From Clostridiales bacterium (GTDB lineage: Bacteria > Bacillota > Clostridia > Oscillospirales > CAG-382): a stretch of 9,705 nt of DNA. The position numbers and the translations under genes were made by a program. The stretch covers positions 1 to 9,705 of the forward strand of contig QAKH01000105.1 of the NCBI GenBank assembly GCA_003343885.1, read 5' to 3'. Each line of letters begins with the position of its first letter. Position 1 is the first letter of the stretch. The notes under the pieces are model-generated. The model searched no databases. It was not told the origin of the DNA and was given only the letters and a program-made list of their open reading frames with translations. Below are positions 1-6,097 of this stretch, piece by piece.

Positions 1-816
1 AGAATATGCGGTGATGAGAGAAACAGCTATTCAAAGACTGACAATGATGCTACGTTCATGAGAATCAAAAGAGATTACATGGGAAACGACCAATTACTGC
101 CTGCATACAATGTTCAGCTTGGAATATGCGATGAGTACATAGCAGTAATGGATATTAAGCAATATGCCTCGGATATGGAATGCTTTGTACCTCTGATGGA
201 AAAATTCAACTGTACTTACGGCTTTTATCCTTGTTATCCGGTAGCTGATGCAGGTTACGGAAGTTACAACAATTATCTGTATTGTGAACAGCATGGTATG
301 GAAAAATATATGAAGTTTACTATGTTCAAAAAAGAAACAACGGACAAGAAATACAGAGAAGATCCGTTCAGAGCCGTTAATTTTCAAAGAGATGCAGATG
401 GTAATCTGATTTGTCCTAACGGAAGAAAGTTTGAGTATTTGTATGACAGAGCCGTAAAAGGCAACAAATACGGCAGAACAGAGGAATTTTATCAATGCGA
501 GGATTGCAATGATTGTCCTTATGCCGACAAGTGTAAAAAAGGAAACAGCAACAGAACTATCAGGATGAATGAAGAACTGACTTCCATTCACAAAGAAGTT
601 CTTGACAATTTATCTTCCACTCATGGTTTGTTGCTAAGAGCAAATCGGTGTATACAAGCGGAAGGCACTTATGGAATAATCAAGTGGGACAGACAGTACA
701 AGAGAATACGAAGAAGGGGCTTAAAGTCCGTAATTTTTGAATTTACGGCAATTTGTATTGGTTTTAACCTTTACAAATTCCATTTAAAAAAGCAAAAACG
801 GTTGTTAGCTGCATAA
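1..816 (+). CDS. IS1182-family DDE transposase, C-terminal part (5' truncated by window)
   Basis: The reading frame is open from base 1, so the ATG at 58 is internal and the gene begins outside the window. The first visible residues include SKTDNDATFMRIK, the conserved block that precedes the catalytic core in IS1182-type transposases. Counting from the ATG at 58, the second catalytic Asp is D64 in ADAGYGSYNNY. A cysteine knuckle at 147-159 (C-x2-C-x2-C-x5-C) is typical of the family, and the catalytic Glu is E202 in IQAEGTYGIIKWDRQYKR. The protein ends with the usual basic tail (FHLKKQKRLLAA). No frameshift or stop interrupts the visible part, so the copy may be intact. The enzyme cuts and rejoins the ends of its own element. 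The family assignment rests on recognised motifs; no database search was run. Confidence 0.88.
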   Translation, partial: RICGDERNSYSKTDNDATFMRIKRDYMGNDQLLPAYNVQLGICDEYIAVMDIKQYASDMECFVPLMEKFNCTYGFYPCYPVADAGYGSYNNYLYCEQHGMEKYMKFTMFKKETTDKKYREDPFRAVNFQRDADGNLICPNGRKFEYLYDRAVKGNKYGRTEEFYQCEDCNDCPYADKCKKGNSNRTIRMNEELTSIHKEVLDNLSSTHGLLLRANRCIQAEGTYGIIKWDRQYKRIRRRGLKSVIFEFTAICIGFNLYKFHLKKQKRLLAA

Positions 817-903
817 CTTTTAATGAAAATATTTCAAAATTTGCTCATTTTAATATGAGTTTAGTTTTTATACCCAAAATTCAATGTTTTTTCACAACAT
901 TAC

Positions 904-940
904 AAAAAAGGACCTCGTTTTGAGATCCTTTTCGTTTTTT
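904..940. terminator. Probable bidirectional rho-independent terminator
   Basis: Arms 906-916 and 922-932 (AAAAGGACCTC / GAGATCCTTTT) close a 5-base loop (917-921) and are followed by CGTTTTTT at 933-940. On the plus strand there is one C.A mismatch. On the minus strand the same position is a G.U wobble, so the stem is fully paired, and the minus transcript then runs into a U tract from 909-904. It probably ends the transposase transcript and insulates the promoter at 988. Confidence 0.6.
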
Positions 941-942
941 AC

Positions 943-968
943 GGGCTTTTTAAACAGCCCCATTTTTT
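943..968 (+). terminator. Weak secondary terminator hairpin
   Basis: GGGCT (943-947) pairs with AGCCC (956-960) around an AT-rich 8-base loop and is followed by CATTTTTT. It lies just behind the hairpin at 906-932 and could act as a back-up stop. A third small hairpin, CTCAT/ATGAG at 844-859 followed by a T-rich run, lies closer to the transposase stop. Apart from these hairpins, 817-987 shows no gene, and the exact right end of the IS could not be fixed because its other end is outside the window. Confidence 0.35.
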
Positions 969-987
969 GTCAAATTTTTCCAAACTG

Positions 988-1016
988 TTGATTTTTACCA
1001 ATATGTATTATATAAT
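988..1016 (+). promoter_or_regulatory. Sigma-A-type promoter for the oxidoreductase remnant
   Basis: TTGATT at 988-993 and TATAAT at 1011-1016 are separated by exactly 17 bases, giving a predicted start near 1022-1024. It is followed by AAAGGA at 1057-1062, eight bases before the ATG at 1071. The promoter and ribosome binding site therefore look intact although the gene behind them is broken. Confidence 0.7.
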
Positions 1017-1070
1017 TCCCTTGTAAAATTAAACATCTCGTAAAGTCTTATATCTGAAAGGAACCTACTT

Positions 1071-1311
1071 ATGGAAAACTTTGATGTTGTAGTTTGCGGA
1101 TGCGGAAGCGCCGGATTTTGTGCTGCCGTAAGTGCGGCAAGAAACGGCTGCGGCACTTGCCGTAAAACACAGCGGCGGCAATACCGAAGAACTGAATATT
1201 GCGCTTGTAAAGTCCACTCTTACCAATAACGGATGTATTGTGCCGGGCGTTACGGAATTTGATTCTTTTGAGCACATGATGTCGATAGAGTATCCTCCCC
1301 TTTCCGTTTAA
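1071..1311 (+). pseudogene. FAD-dependent oxidoreductase remnant with large internal deletion
   Basis: The frame starting at ATG 1071 encodes an FAD-binding Rossmann start: a hydrophobic strand, then GCGSAG (GxGxxG), then AAVSAARNG at residues 5-26. After that it turns into an implausible Arg/Cys-rich tail that stops at 1227-1229. From about 1147 the next frame (+1) reads AAALAVKH...TEELNIALVK and ends at TAA 1309-1311. This resembles the C-terminal end of FAD_oxidored-type flavoproteins (AAALAVKxG.TPRELDV..L...L...G). The simplest reading is one gene that lost its central several hundred codons, with a frame change at the junction near 1144-1150. The identity of the N-terminal part is fairly safe. 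Assigning the C-terminal part to the same family is inference. Flavoproteins of this kind often sit beside glycosidase genes, which fits the gene that follows. Confidence 0.65.
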
Positions 1312-1360
1312 AAATATTACCGCGGCTGACCTAGCAGTTATTCTGCTTTAAAAATATTGC
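1307..1360. repeat. Pair of 14-base direct repeats, 40 bases apart
   Basis: TTTAAAAATATTAC at 1307-1320 recurs as TTTAAAAATATTGC at 1347-1360, with 13 of 14 bases the same. The first copy overlaps the stop codon of the oxidoreductase remnant. Between them is a small hairpin, AGCAG (1333-1337) and CTGCT (1343-1347), which with the following TT-rich bases could be a weak terminator. The pair may be a slippage or deletion scar, or simply AT-rich chance. Confidence 0.5.
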
Positions 1361-1391
1361 AGTTACCCAGTAAAATACAAATAAGTCATAT

Positions 1392-1395
1392 GAGG
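1392..1395 (+). promoter_or_regulatory. Ribosome binding site deciding the glycosidase start
   Basis: GAGG lies nine bases before ATG 1405. The in-frame ATG at 1390 overlaps this site and has no comparable site of its own, and the TTG at 1357 has none. This favours 1405. Confidence 0.6.
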
Positions 1396-1404
1396 TACAA
1401 CGAT

Positions 1405-4185
1405 ATGAATAATTTGAAAGTACAAAATAAGGTGAATTTTTTAAAAATCGGCGCAACACATTTTACCGGTAAAATTGACGAGTATGTATCAGAATTTTTT
1501 AATAACCGTGTTTTGAGTGATTTCGCTAAAAATGAAATTTTTGCCGAAGCAGAGGACGCACTGAAAAATCCACGTGATGACAGAACAATCGTCGGTGAAT
1601 GGAGTGGCGAATTCTGGGGAAAGCTTGAAATCAGCGGCTGCCGTGTCTACGAATACACAAAAGATGAAAAACTGCTCGATTTTTTAAAGCAATCGGCTCA
1701 CCGTGTTTTAAGCTACGCAAGAGAAGACGGTTACGTCAATTCCTACAAAGACTCATCAAACGTATTTGCGCCCTCCGCTCCGGATGCACGTGCTCTTGTA
1801 GGTTGGGACTGCGACTGGAACTGGAACATCTGGTGCAGAAAGTATACGCTTTGGGGGCTTATTGAATGCGGTGTTCTTACAGGTGACAGTGAACTTATTG
1901 ACGGGGCGCACAAGCTCGCCGTTCAGCTTATAGATGAGCTGAAAAACAAGGGAATAAACATAAACGACACAGGCACAGCAAGCTTCCACGGAGTTCCGAG
2001 CGCCTCGATTATGAAGCCGATGATACTGCTATACAAAATAACCGATGATAAAAAGCTGCTTGACTTTTGTCTTTCAATAGCTGATGACTGGGACAGAGCT
2101 GACGGACGCTGCCCCAATCTCATTCGCAATGCGCTTTCCGGTAAACCTGTGCACGAATGGTATCCTTCCTCACAGAACTGGGCAAAGGCATATGAAACTA
2201 TGTCGTGTTACGAGGGACTAACCGAGTTATACAGAGTGACAGGCAACGAAAAATATCTGAATGCTGTGCAGGCGTTCTACGAGCTTTTAAAGGAACATGA
2301 GTCAAACGTTCTCGGTTCTGTCGGATTCGGCGATATTTTTGCCAACGCCTCAAAAATCGAAAACGCATATTCAGAGCCCTGCGATGTTATCCACTGGATA
2401 AGGCTTTGCACCGAGCTGTTTTCGCTCACCGGAAATCCATGCTACATGGACTCGGTTGAAAAAGCTTTTTATAACGCATATCTTGCCGGCTTTTCCGATG
2501 AGGGTAAATGGGGCATGCGACGAGTCCGCTCGAGCGGCAGACATGCTCCTGCTTGGGGGCAGTCGTCCTGTAAGTACAATCACTGCTGTGTTGACAACAT
2601 GCCAAGAGGATATTTGAACGTAACTTCAAGCACGGTTATGGAATCTGCAAATGAGCAAGGCGTTATATACATCAATCAATATTGTCCGTTTGAGAGCGTT
2701 GTTTGCGGCGGAAAAACAAAAATTTTATGTTCTGACGGATATTTGTCGGGCGGAAAGGTTACATTTACAATTGACAGTAAAATTCCTCTGATGTTAAATA
2801 TCAGAATTCCGTCTTTTGCGGGTAAAAACGCTAAAGTTGACGGTATTTCACAGGTTACACCCGGATCTTTTTCAACTCTTAACGTAAATCCGGGTATTAC
2901 TGAAATACATGCCGATTTTGATTTTTCTCCGGTACTTCATGATATGGATAAAATTGATATGGATAAAATTCATAATTTTTTAATGGATGATTTTAACTAT
3001 TTATTTTTAATGGCAGGAATAATGCCTGAGATATCAAAAATTCCAATAACTATAAATGTATTAAACAATGGGTTGAGTGAGTGTCCTAAAGGAACAGAAC
3101 CATTTGCGCAAATAGAATTATCAAATTCAAAATATGTTTATATCACAATATCCGATGACCCGAAGATAGACATGAGTCAAATAGCGGATGGTGATGTTTG
3201 TGATTTAAAAGATGTTTCAAATATGTATGATGCAATGGAATATATATCTAAACATCATAAATTATTATTATTACATTGGAAAAATGCAATAGATGATACT
3301 GAGCTTATACATTCTTTAACATATTGTGCAGAAAATGATTTTTCCGATAGTGTTGCATTGGAACATACATTTTTAAGGTATAATAAAAATATTCTGACAG
3401 AAAATGCATGCTCCGGTGATATGCTTGAAGAATTATTAGAAATGGGCAATTTTGACAGCTATATAACGGGGATATTACCACATATTTATGCAACATTTGA
3501 TGGCTCTGAAAAGTATAAACACCATGGGGCAAGAGCTAAAGTGAAAGTGGCACCAGGAAAATTTATACCTGTTTCAATATCTGAAAAGTCAAGGGTTTAT
3601 ATAGGCGAAAAAGATTCAGAGACTATGCCAACTGCTAAACAACTTGGGATAAAACAATCCGAGTATGAAATTCTTAAAATAGGAATGGATTATATTTCTA
3701 AATATCATGAATTGTTTTTATCCCATTGGAATGGAGAAATAACAGATGATCAATTAGGAGACATGCTATATTATATACGAGAAAATAATTCCACAGATGA
3801 TAATGATGATACTTATGAAGATTACCCCGAAAAAGATTTCAGAATTGAGCGCTGGTTATGGGAACCTGCCGGAACACCCCATGTTAACCGTGACAGCATG
3901 ATGAAAAAACAGTGTTCTTACATTACCTACGGACCGCTGCTTTTAGCGCAGAGCAAAAAACTCGGAGCAAGTGAAAAGGATATGTTTGATTTTTCAAGTG
4001 TACACGGAAAAAATTACAAGATTTCGGCTGAACTTGACAAGGAAATACCTAAAAACGTTTTTCTAAATTTTAAAGTCACACTTGATAACGGAAAAGACAA
4101 AATAGAGAAACGTATGTGTGATTACGCAAGCGCTTCTGACTCATATTCAAACCTTGATGACAAATTTTTTAACGTATATCTGTAA
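1405..4185 (+). CDS. GH127-like (DUF1680) beta-L-arabinofuranosidase-type glycosidase with an in-frame insert
   Basis: This is a putative cytoplasmic retaining glycosidase of the beta-L-arabinofuranosidase superfamily, acting on plant-derived arabinosides; the substrate is inference. It has 926 residues from ATG 1405, against roughly 600-700 usual for the family, and no signal peptide. Residues 1-~400 form the helical-barrel catalytic domain, with VGEWSGEFWGK near 63-73. The zinc/cysteine site is visible as SEPCD (E324, C326) and HCC (C394, C395). These match the Glu, Cys, Cys-Cys ligands of the characterised GH127 enzyme HypBA1, where the first Cys of the pair is the nucleophile. The position of the general acid appears as GDIF (D310) rather than GEAF. 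The beta domain starts about 415 and is broken after about 513 by foreign-looking sequence to about 806. It resumes with RIERWLWEPAG and YGPLLLAQ near the end. The insert keeps the frame, so a full fusion protein is possible, but folding and activity are uncertain. Confidence 0.8.
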   Translation: MNNLKVQNKVNFLKIGATHFTGKIDEYVSEFFNNRVLSDFAKNEIFAEAEDALKNPRDDRTIVGEWSGEFWGKLEISGCRVYEYTKDEKLLDFLKQSAHRVLSYAREDGYVNSYKDSSNVFAPSAPDARALVGWDCDWNWNIWCRKYTLWGLIECGVLTGDSELIDGAHKLAVQLIDELKNKGININDTGTASFHGVPSASIMKPMILLYKITDDKKLLDFCLSIADDWDRADGRCPNLIRNALSGKPVHEWYPSSQNWAKAYETMSCYEGLTELYRVTGNEKYLNAVQAFYELLKEHESNVLGSVGFGDIFANASKIENAYSEPCDVIHWIRLCTELFSLTGNPCYMDSVEKAFYNAYLAGFSDEGKWGMRRVRSSGRHAPAWGQSSCKYNHCCVDNMPRGYLNVTSSTVMESANEQGVIYINQYCPFESVVCGGKTKILCSDGYLSGGKVTFTIDSKIPLMLNIRIPSFAGKNAKVDGISQVTPGSFSTLNVNPGITEIHADFDFSPVLHDMDKIDMDKIHNFLMDDFNYLFLMAGIMPEISKIPITINVLNNGLSECPKGTEPFAQIELSNSKYVYITISDDPKIDMSQIADGDVCDLKDVSNMYDAMEYISKHHKLLLLHWKNAIDDTELIHSLTYCAENDFSDSVALEHTFLRYNKNILTENACSGDMLEELLEMGNFDSYITGILPHIYATFDGSEKYKHHGARAKVKVAPGKFIPVSISEKSRVYIGEKDSETMPTAKQLGIKQSEYEILKIGMDYISKYHELFLSHWNGEITDDQLGDMLYYIRENNSTDDNDDTYEDYPEKDFRIERWLWEPAGTPHVNRDSMMKKQCSYITYGPLLLAQSKKLGASEKDMFDFSSVHGKNYKISAELDKEIPKNVFLNFKVTLDNGKDKIEKRMCDYASASDSYSNLDDKFFNVYL
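2941..2970 (+). repeat. Perfect 15-base tandem duplication at the left edge of the insert
   Basis: GATATGGATAAAATT occurs twice back to back (2941-2955 and 2956-2970), giving DMDKI-DMDKI in the protein. It sits exactly where glycosidase sequence gives way to AT-rich insert sequence, and being 15 bases long it keeps the frame. It may be replication slippage or part of the insertion scar. Confidence 0.9.
2983..3336 (+). other. Insert domain unit A, DUF4160-like
   Basis: This encodes residues about 527-644 of the fusion protein. It opens with FNYLFLMAGIMPEISK and closes with MEYISKHHKLLLLHWKN followed by an acidic DDTELI stretch. The MPEI start, the mid-domain short strands and a terminal helix ending in a His-Trp pair about 85 residues later recall small DUF4160 proteins, which typically begin MPxI and end in an ...EWxxxHxxELxxxW helix. 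The usual PPHFH-type motif is not clearly present, so it would be a divergent member. Function is unknown; DUF4160 genes often pair with DUF2442 genes. The family call is inference. Confidence 0.4.
3442..3792 (+). other. Insert domain unit B, second DUF4160-like copy
   Basis: This encodes residues about 680-796 of the fusion protein. It opens with MGNFDSYITGILPHIYA and closes with MDYISKYHELFLSHWNGEI. The closing motif matches unit A at 10 of 15 residues (3685-3729 against 3235-3279) and lies exactly 150 residues after it. The opening GI[M/L]PxI motifs are 151 residues apart. The two units are therefore collinear duplicates joined by a linker of about 35 residues. The centre contains KHHGARAKVKV, possibly the counterpart of the PHFHAxYGEYxA strand of DUF4160. 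An acidic tail (DDNDDTYED) leads back into the glycosidase. Confidence 0.4.
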
Positions 4186-4280
4186 TTTAAAAGTTGTAAC
4201 GGAGCATATACGGTGCATGAAATTTTTAAAACTATAAAGAATGAAAAATACAATTAAAAATACGAAGTGAGGGAAGTTTT

Positions 4281-4799
4281 ATGGAAGCAATAGAAAATTT
4301 ATTGACAAGAAGAAGCATAAGAAAATACAAGCCGGATATGATACCGGAGGACATTCTCGAGAAAATTCTTACTGCCGGGACATATGCCGCAACCGGCATG
4401 GGCAGGCAATCCCCGATAATAATTGCTGTAACCGACAAAAATACCCGTGACAGGCTGTCAAAAATGAATGCAGCCGTCATGGACTCCGATTCGGACCCGT
4501 TTTACGGAGCGCCGGTTGTTTTGGTAGTTCTCGCTGATAAATCGATAGGAACTTATAAGTACGACGGTTCGCTCGTAATGGGTAATCTTATGAACGCCGC
4601 TCACGCCCTCGGAATTGCAAGCTGTTGGATACACAGGGCTAAAGAAGAATTTGAAAGTGAAGAAGGAAAAAAGATTTTGAGAAGCCTTGGGATAACAGGA
4701 GATTACGAGGGTATTGGTCACTGTATTCTCGGTTATGCTGACTGCGATATTCCTTTGCCGAAGAAACGAAAAGAAAACTACATCTATCGTATAAAATAA
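4281..4799 (+). CDS. Nitroreductase-family FMN-dependent oxidoreductase
   Basis: This 172-residue protein is a small member of the nitroreductase fold, which uses FMN and NAD(P)H to reduce nitroaromatics, quinones or similar acceptors; the physiological substrate cannot be read from sequence. The FMN phosphate-binding RRSIRKY motif is at residues 10-16, the AATGMGRQS segment at 36-44, YGAPVVLVVLAD at 75-86, and the helix-strand block GNLMNAAHALGIASCWIHR at 101-119. The closing GHCILGYAD is at 146-154. Its length is typical for the short clostridial type that forms dimers. GAGG at 4269-4272, eight bases before the ATG, supports the start. The 95-base gap behind the glycosidase stop has no clear terminator or promoter. 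It precedes a peroxiredoxin gene by 50 bases, suggesting a two-gene redox unit. Confidence 0.9.
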   Translation: MEAIENLLTRRSIRKYKPDMIPEDILEKILTAGTYAATGMGRQSPIIIAVTDKNTRDRLSKMNAAVMDSDSDPFYGAPVVLVVLADKSIGTYKYDGSLVMGNLMNAAHALGIASCWIHRAKEEFESEEGKKILRSLGITGDYEGIGHCILGYADCDIPLPKKRKENYIYRIK

Positions 4800-4836
4800 G
4801 GAAGCAAAACAATATTTATTGTATAAAACAACGATT

Positions 4837-4842
4837 GGAGGA
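4837..4842 (+). promoter_or_regulatory. Ribosome binding site deciding the peroxiredoxin start
   Basis: GGAGGA lies seven bases before ATG 4850. The in-frame TTG at 4835 overlaps this site and cannot be the start. Confidence 0.85.
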
Positions 4843-4849
4843 ACACAAA

Positions 4850-5314
4850 ATGCTCACTTCCGGAACAAAGGCACCGGATTTTACTTTAAACGATAAGGAC
4901 GGAAATAAAGTTTCCCTATCGGATTTTTCAGGCAAGAAAGTGGTCGTATATTTCTATCCTAAATCAGGCACACCCGGGTGCACAAGGCAGGCATGCGCAT
5001 TTTCAGCCGCTGCAGATGATTTTACGAAAAGAAATGTTACCGTTATCGGAATAAGCAAAGACTCTCAGACAGCTCAGTTCAATTTTACGCAGAAATACGG
5101 ACTAAGCTTTATTGTTTTATCAGATCCGGAATTAACAGCTATAAAAGACTATGACGTATGGCAGGAAAAGAAAATGTACGGAAAGACATCTTTCGGGGTG
5201 GTCAGGACAACCTACGTCATAGATGAAAAAGGGTATATCGAAAAGGTATTTTCAAAAGTTAAGCCGGACACAAACGCAGAAGAAGTTATCAAGTATCTTG
5301 ACGGAGATAAGTAA
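4850..5314 (+). CDS. bcp: Thiol peroxidase of the BCP/PrxQ peroxiredoxin type
   Basis: This cytoplasmic thioredoxin-dependent peroxidase reduces hydrogen peroxide and alkyl hydroperoxides. The 154 residues match the usual family length. The fold starts with GTKAPDFTLNDKDG (5-18). The active site is P37-x3-T41-x2-C44 in YPKSGTPGCT, with C44 the peroxidatic cysteine. C49, five residues later, matches the resolving cysteine of atypical two-Cys BCP/PrxQ proteins. R119 in GVVRTTYVID is the conserved arginine that helps activate the thiolate. The start is fixed by GGAGGA at 4837-4842. The gene follows the nitroreductase closely with no terminator seen between, so the two probably form an oxidative-stress unit. 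No peroxide-regulator (PerR-like) operator was recognised. Confidence 0.93.
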   Translation: MLTSGTKAPDFTLNDKDGNKVSLSDFSGKKVVVYFYPKSGTPGCTRQACAFSAAADDFTKRNVTVIGISKDSQTAQFNFTQKYGLSFIVLSDPELTAIKDYDVWQEKKMYGKTSFGVVRTTYVIDEKGYIEKVFSKVKPDTNAEEVIKYLDGDK

Positions 5315-5445
5315 CGCTTAACTGAAAATCATCGGCATATAACAACTCAAAAGCACAATAGAACTTAAGACAGATTATTTGTTTTCCATATTTTTTGAAA
5401 AATTTTTTCTAAAAATATTAAAATATGTATATTAGATATTGAATT
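5315..5445. other. AT-rich intergenic stretch before the PDZ remnant
   Basis: No gene is visible. Nested AT-only palindromes occur at 5387-5427 (CATATTTT ... AAAATATG). The pair TTGAAA (5395-5400) and TAAAAT (5419-5424), 18 bases apart, is promoter-like but lies in sequence where such matches arise by chance. The missing N-terminal part of the protease is not here. Confidence 0.4.
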
Positions 5446-5760
5446 ATTGACACCGTAAAATATGCGCTTTCGCATTTTGAAGCATACGGCGGTATAATAC
5501 GCCCCAACTTCGGGCTTACCCTTGAACAGTCATGGGAAGCTGATATCGGTCTCCCCACTAAAAAGGGCCTAACCGTAAAAAAGGCACCGGAGGGGACACT
5601 TTCACAGTATGATGTAATTTTTGAAATGAATGGAATTCCGGTATCAAGTATAGCCGATTGGAATGAAGCTATCAAGTCGACATTCAACGGTGTTTCGGCG
5701 AACATACGTTACAAGGTCGGCGGAGAAAACGGAGAAATTAATGGAAGCTGCAGACGTTGA
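5446..5760 (+). pseudogene. HtrA-type (S1C) protease remnant: PDZ domain only
   Basis: The open frame begins abruptly after TGA 5440-5442 with IDTVKYALSHFEAYGG. This is the stretch that joins the trypsin-like domain to the PDZ domain in HtrA/DegP proteases (VPIDTVK...L..YG). It runs on through RPNFGLTL (the carboxylate-binding loop region), GLTVKKAPEG, YDVIFEMNGIPVSSIADW and stops at 5758-5760. There is no ATG at the front, and the catalytic His-Asp-Ser domain is absent. The usual PA..AGL..GD linker inside the PDZ domain is shortened to PEGTLSQYD. The last residues (NGSCRR) look like read-through of a junction. An intact parent would be a membrane-anchored or secreted quality-control protease. 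Confidence 0.7.
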
Positions 5761-5977
5761 GATTGTTCAACATTCGGAACTCTTGCGTGAAGACGGTAAA
5801 TTGTTTACAAGGTTCACTGTTCTCTCAACAGATGAAAAAACAAGCGCAGTTTATTCTGATGTATATGCCTGCAGCGTAGGCGGTCAAATCTGTGTTGTCA
5901 CATTTGCCACTGAGGAGATGTATCACTCGGATTACAACCGTGACATTTGCAGAGCCATAGTTGCTTCAATCAAGTAA
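5741..5977 (+). CDS. 78-residue ORF, unrecognised; possible C-terminal remnant of a secreted protein
   Basis: ATG 5741 follows GGAG (5731-5734) by six bases and overlaps the end of the PDZ remnant by 20 bases in another frame, so it could be translated by coupling. The product has alternating hydrophobic strands (LFTRFTVLST, AVYSDVYACSVGGQICVVTFAT) and a final helix (YNRDICRAIVASIK). This strand-strand-helix ending is common at the C-terminus of clostridial lipoprotein domains that read VYVxxxNGKVYxITF...F..I..SI. There is no signal peptide or lipobox, so either the front of a longer gene was lost in the deletion that trimmed the protease, or it is a chance-surviving small gene. The same frame is open back to ATG 5663, but that part is shadow of the PDZ frame. 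Confidence 0.4.
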   Translation: MEAADVEIVQHSELLREDGKLFTRFTVLSTDEKTSAVYSDVYACSVGGQICVVTFATEEMYHSDYNRDICRAIVASIK

Positions 5978-6006
5978 AAGCAACAATCCCCCTGCATACT
6001 GTTTTA

Positions 6007-6042
6007 AACAGCGGTACAAAGTTTGTACCGCTGTTATTTTTT
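6007..6042 (+). terminator. Strong rho-independent terminator
   Basis: AACAGCGGTAC (6007-6017) pairs perfectly with GTACCGCTGTT (6025-6035) around AAAGTTT, followed by A and six Ts (6037-6042). It closes transcription of the 5446-5977 remnant region 30 bases after the stop codon. Confidence 0.93.
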
Positions 6043-6064
6043 GCTGTTAATAATGACAGTATTG

Positions 6065-6093
6065 TTGACAGAAAATTACCGGCATGATATAAT
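6065..6093 (+). promoter_or_regulatory. Consensus sigma-A promoter with extended -10
   Basis: TTGACA (6065-6070), a 17-base spacer and TATAAT (6088-6093) match the consensus at all twelve positions. TG at 6085-6086 gives the extended -10 form TGATATAAT. The predicted start is about 6098-6101. The only gene downstream before recA is rpe, whose ATG is at 6328, so the transcript would carry a leader of about 230 bases. Confidence 0.85.
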
Positions 6094-6097
6094 AATT

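Larger units (their letters stand above)
2943..3818 (+). other. AT-rich in-frame insert (about 292 codons) inside the glycosidase gene
   Basis: Glycosidase-like protein sequence stops after FDFSPVLHD and resumes at about YPEKDFRIERWLWEP; the bases between look unrelated. Counted blocks of 60 bases give 11 G+C at 2941-3000 and 11 at 3241-3300 (18%). The same count gives 26 at 1621-1680 (43%) and 24 at 3901-3960 (40%) in the host gene. There is no stop codon, and both junctions keep the host frame. Near-matching direct repeats, TACTTCATGA at 2933-2942 and TACTTATGA at 3810-3818, bracket it; measured between repeat ends the distance is 876 bases, a multiple of three. The edges are therefore placed to within a few codons. 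No intein hallmarks (N-terminal Cys/Ser, C-terminal HN) and no transposase or endonuclease motif are visible. Confidence 0.7.

Noticed and set aside
1268..1296. TTGAGC-17-TATCCT as a glycosidase promoter
   Set aside because: Only 3 of 6 and 4 of 6 matches, inside the coding remnant; too weak to claim.
1357..1404. TTG start for the glycosidase
   Set aside because: No ribosome binding site before 1357; GAGG at 1392-1395 favours ATG 1405.
2943..3818. Glycosidase insert as an intein or group I/II intron
   Set aside because: No Cys/Ser start, no HN-C/S end, no LAGLIDADG/HNH motif, and the insert is a continuous frame that reads as folded protein domains.
5387..5427. AT-rich palindromes as a terminator for the peroxiredoxin gene
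   Set aside because: The stems contain no G-C pairs of note and have no clear T run after a stable hairpin; chance is likely in such AT-rich DNA.
5418..5705. Minus-strand 95-codon ORF opposite the PDZ remnant
   Set aside because: The plus strand reads as a clear PDZ domain; the reverse frame has no recognisable features or ribosome binding site.
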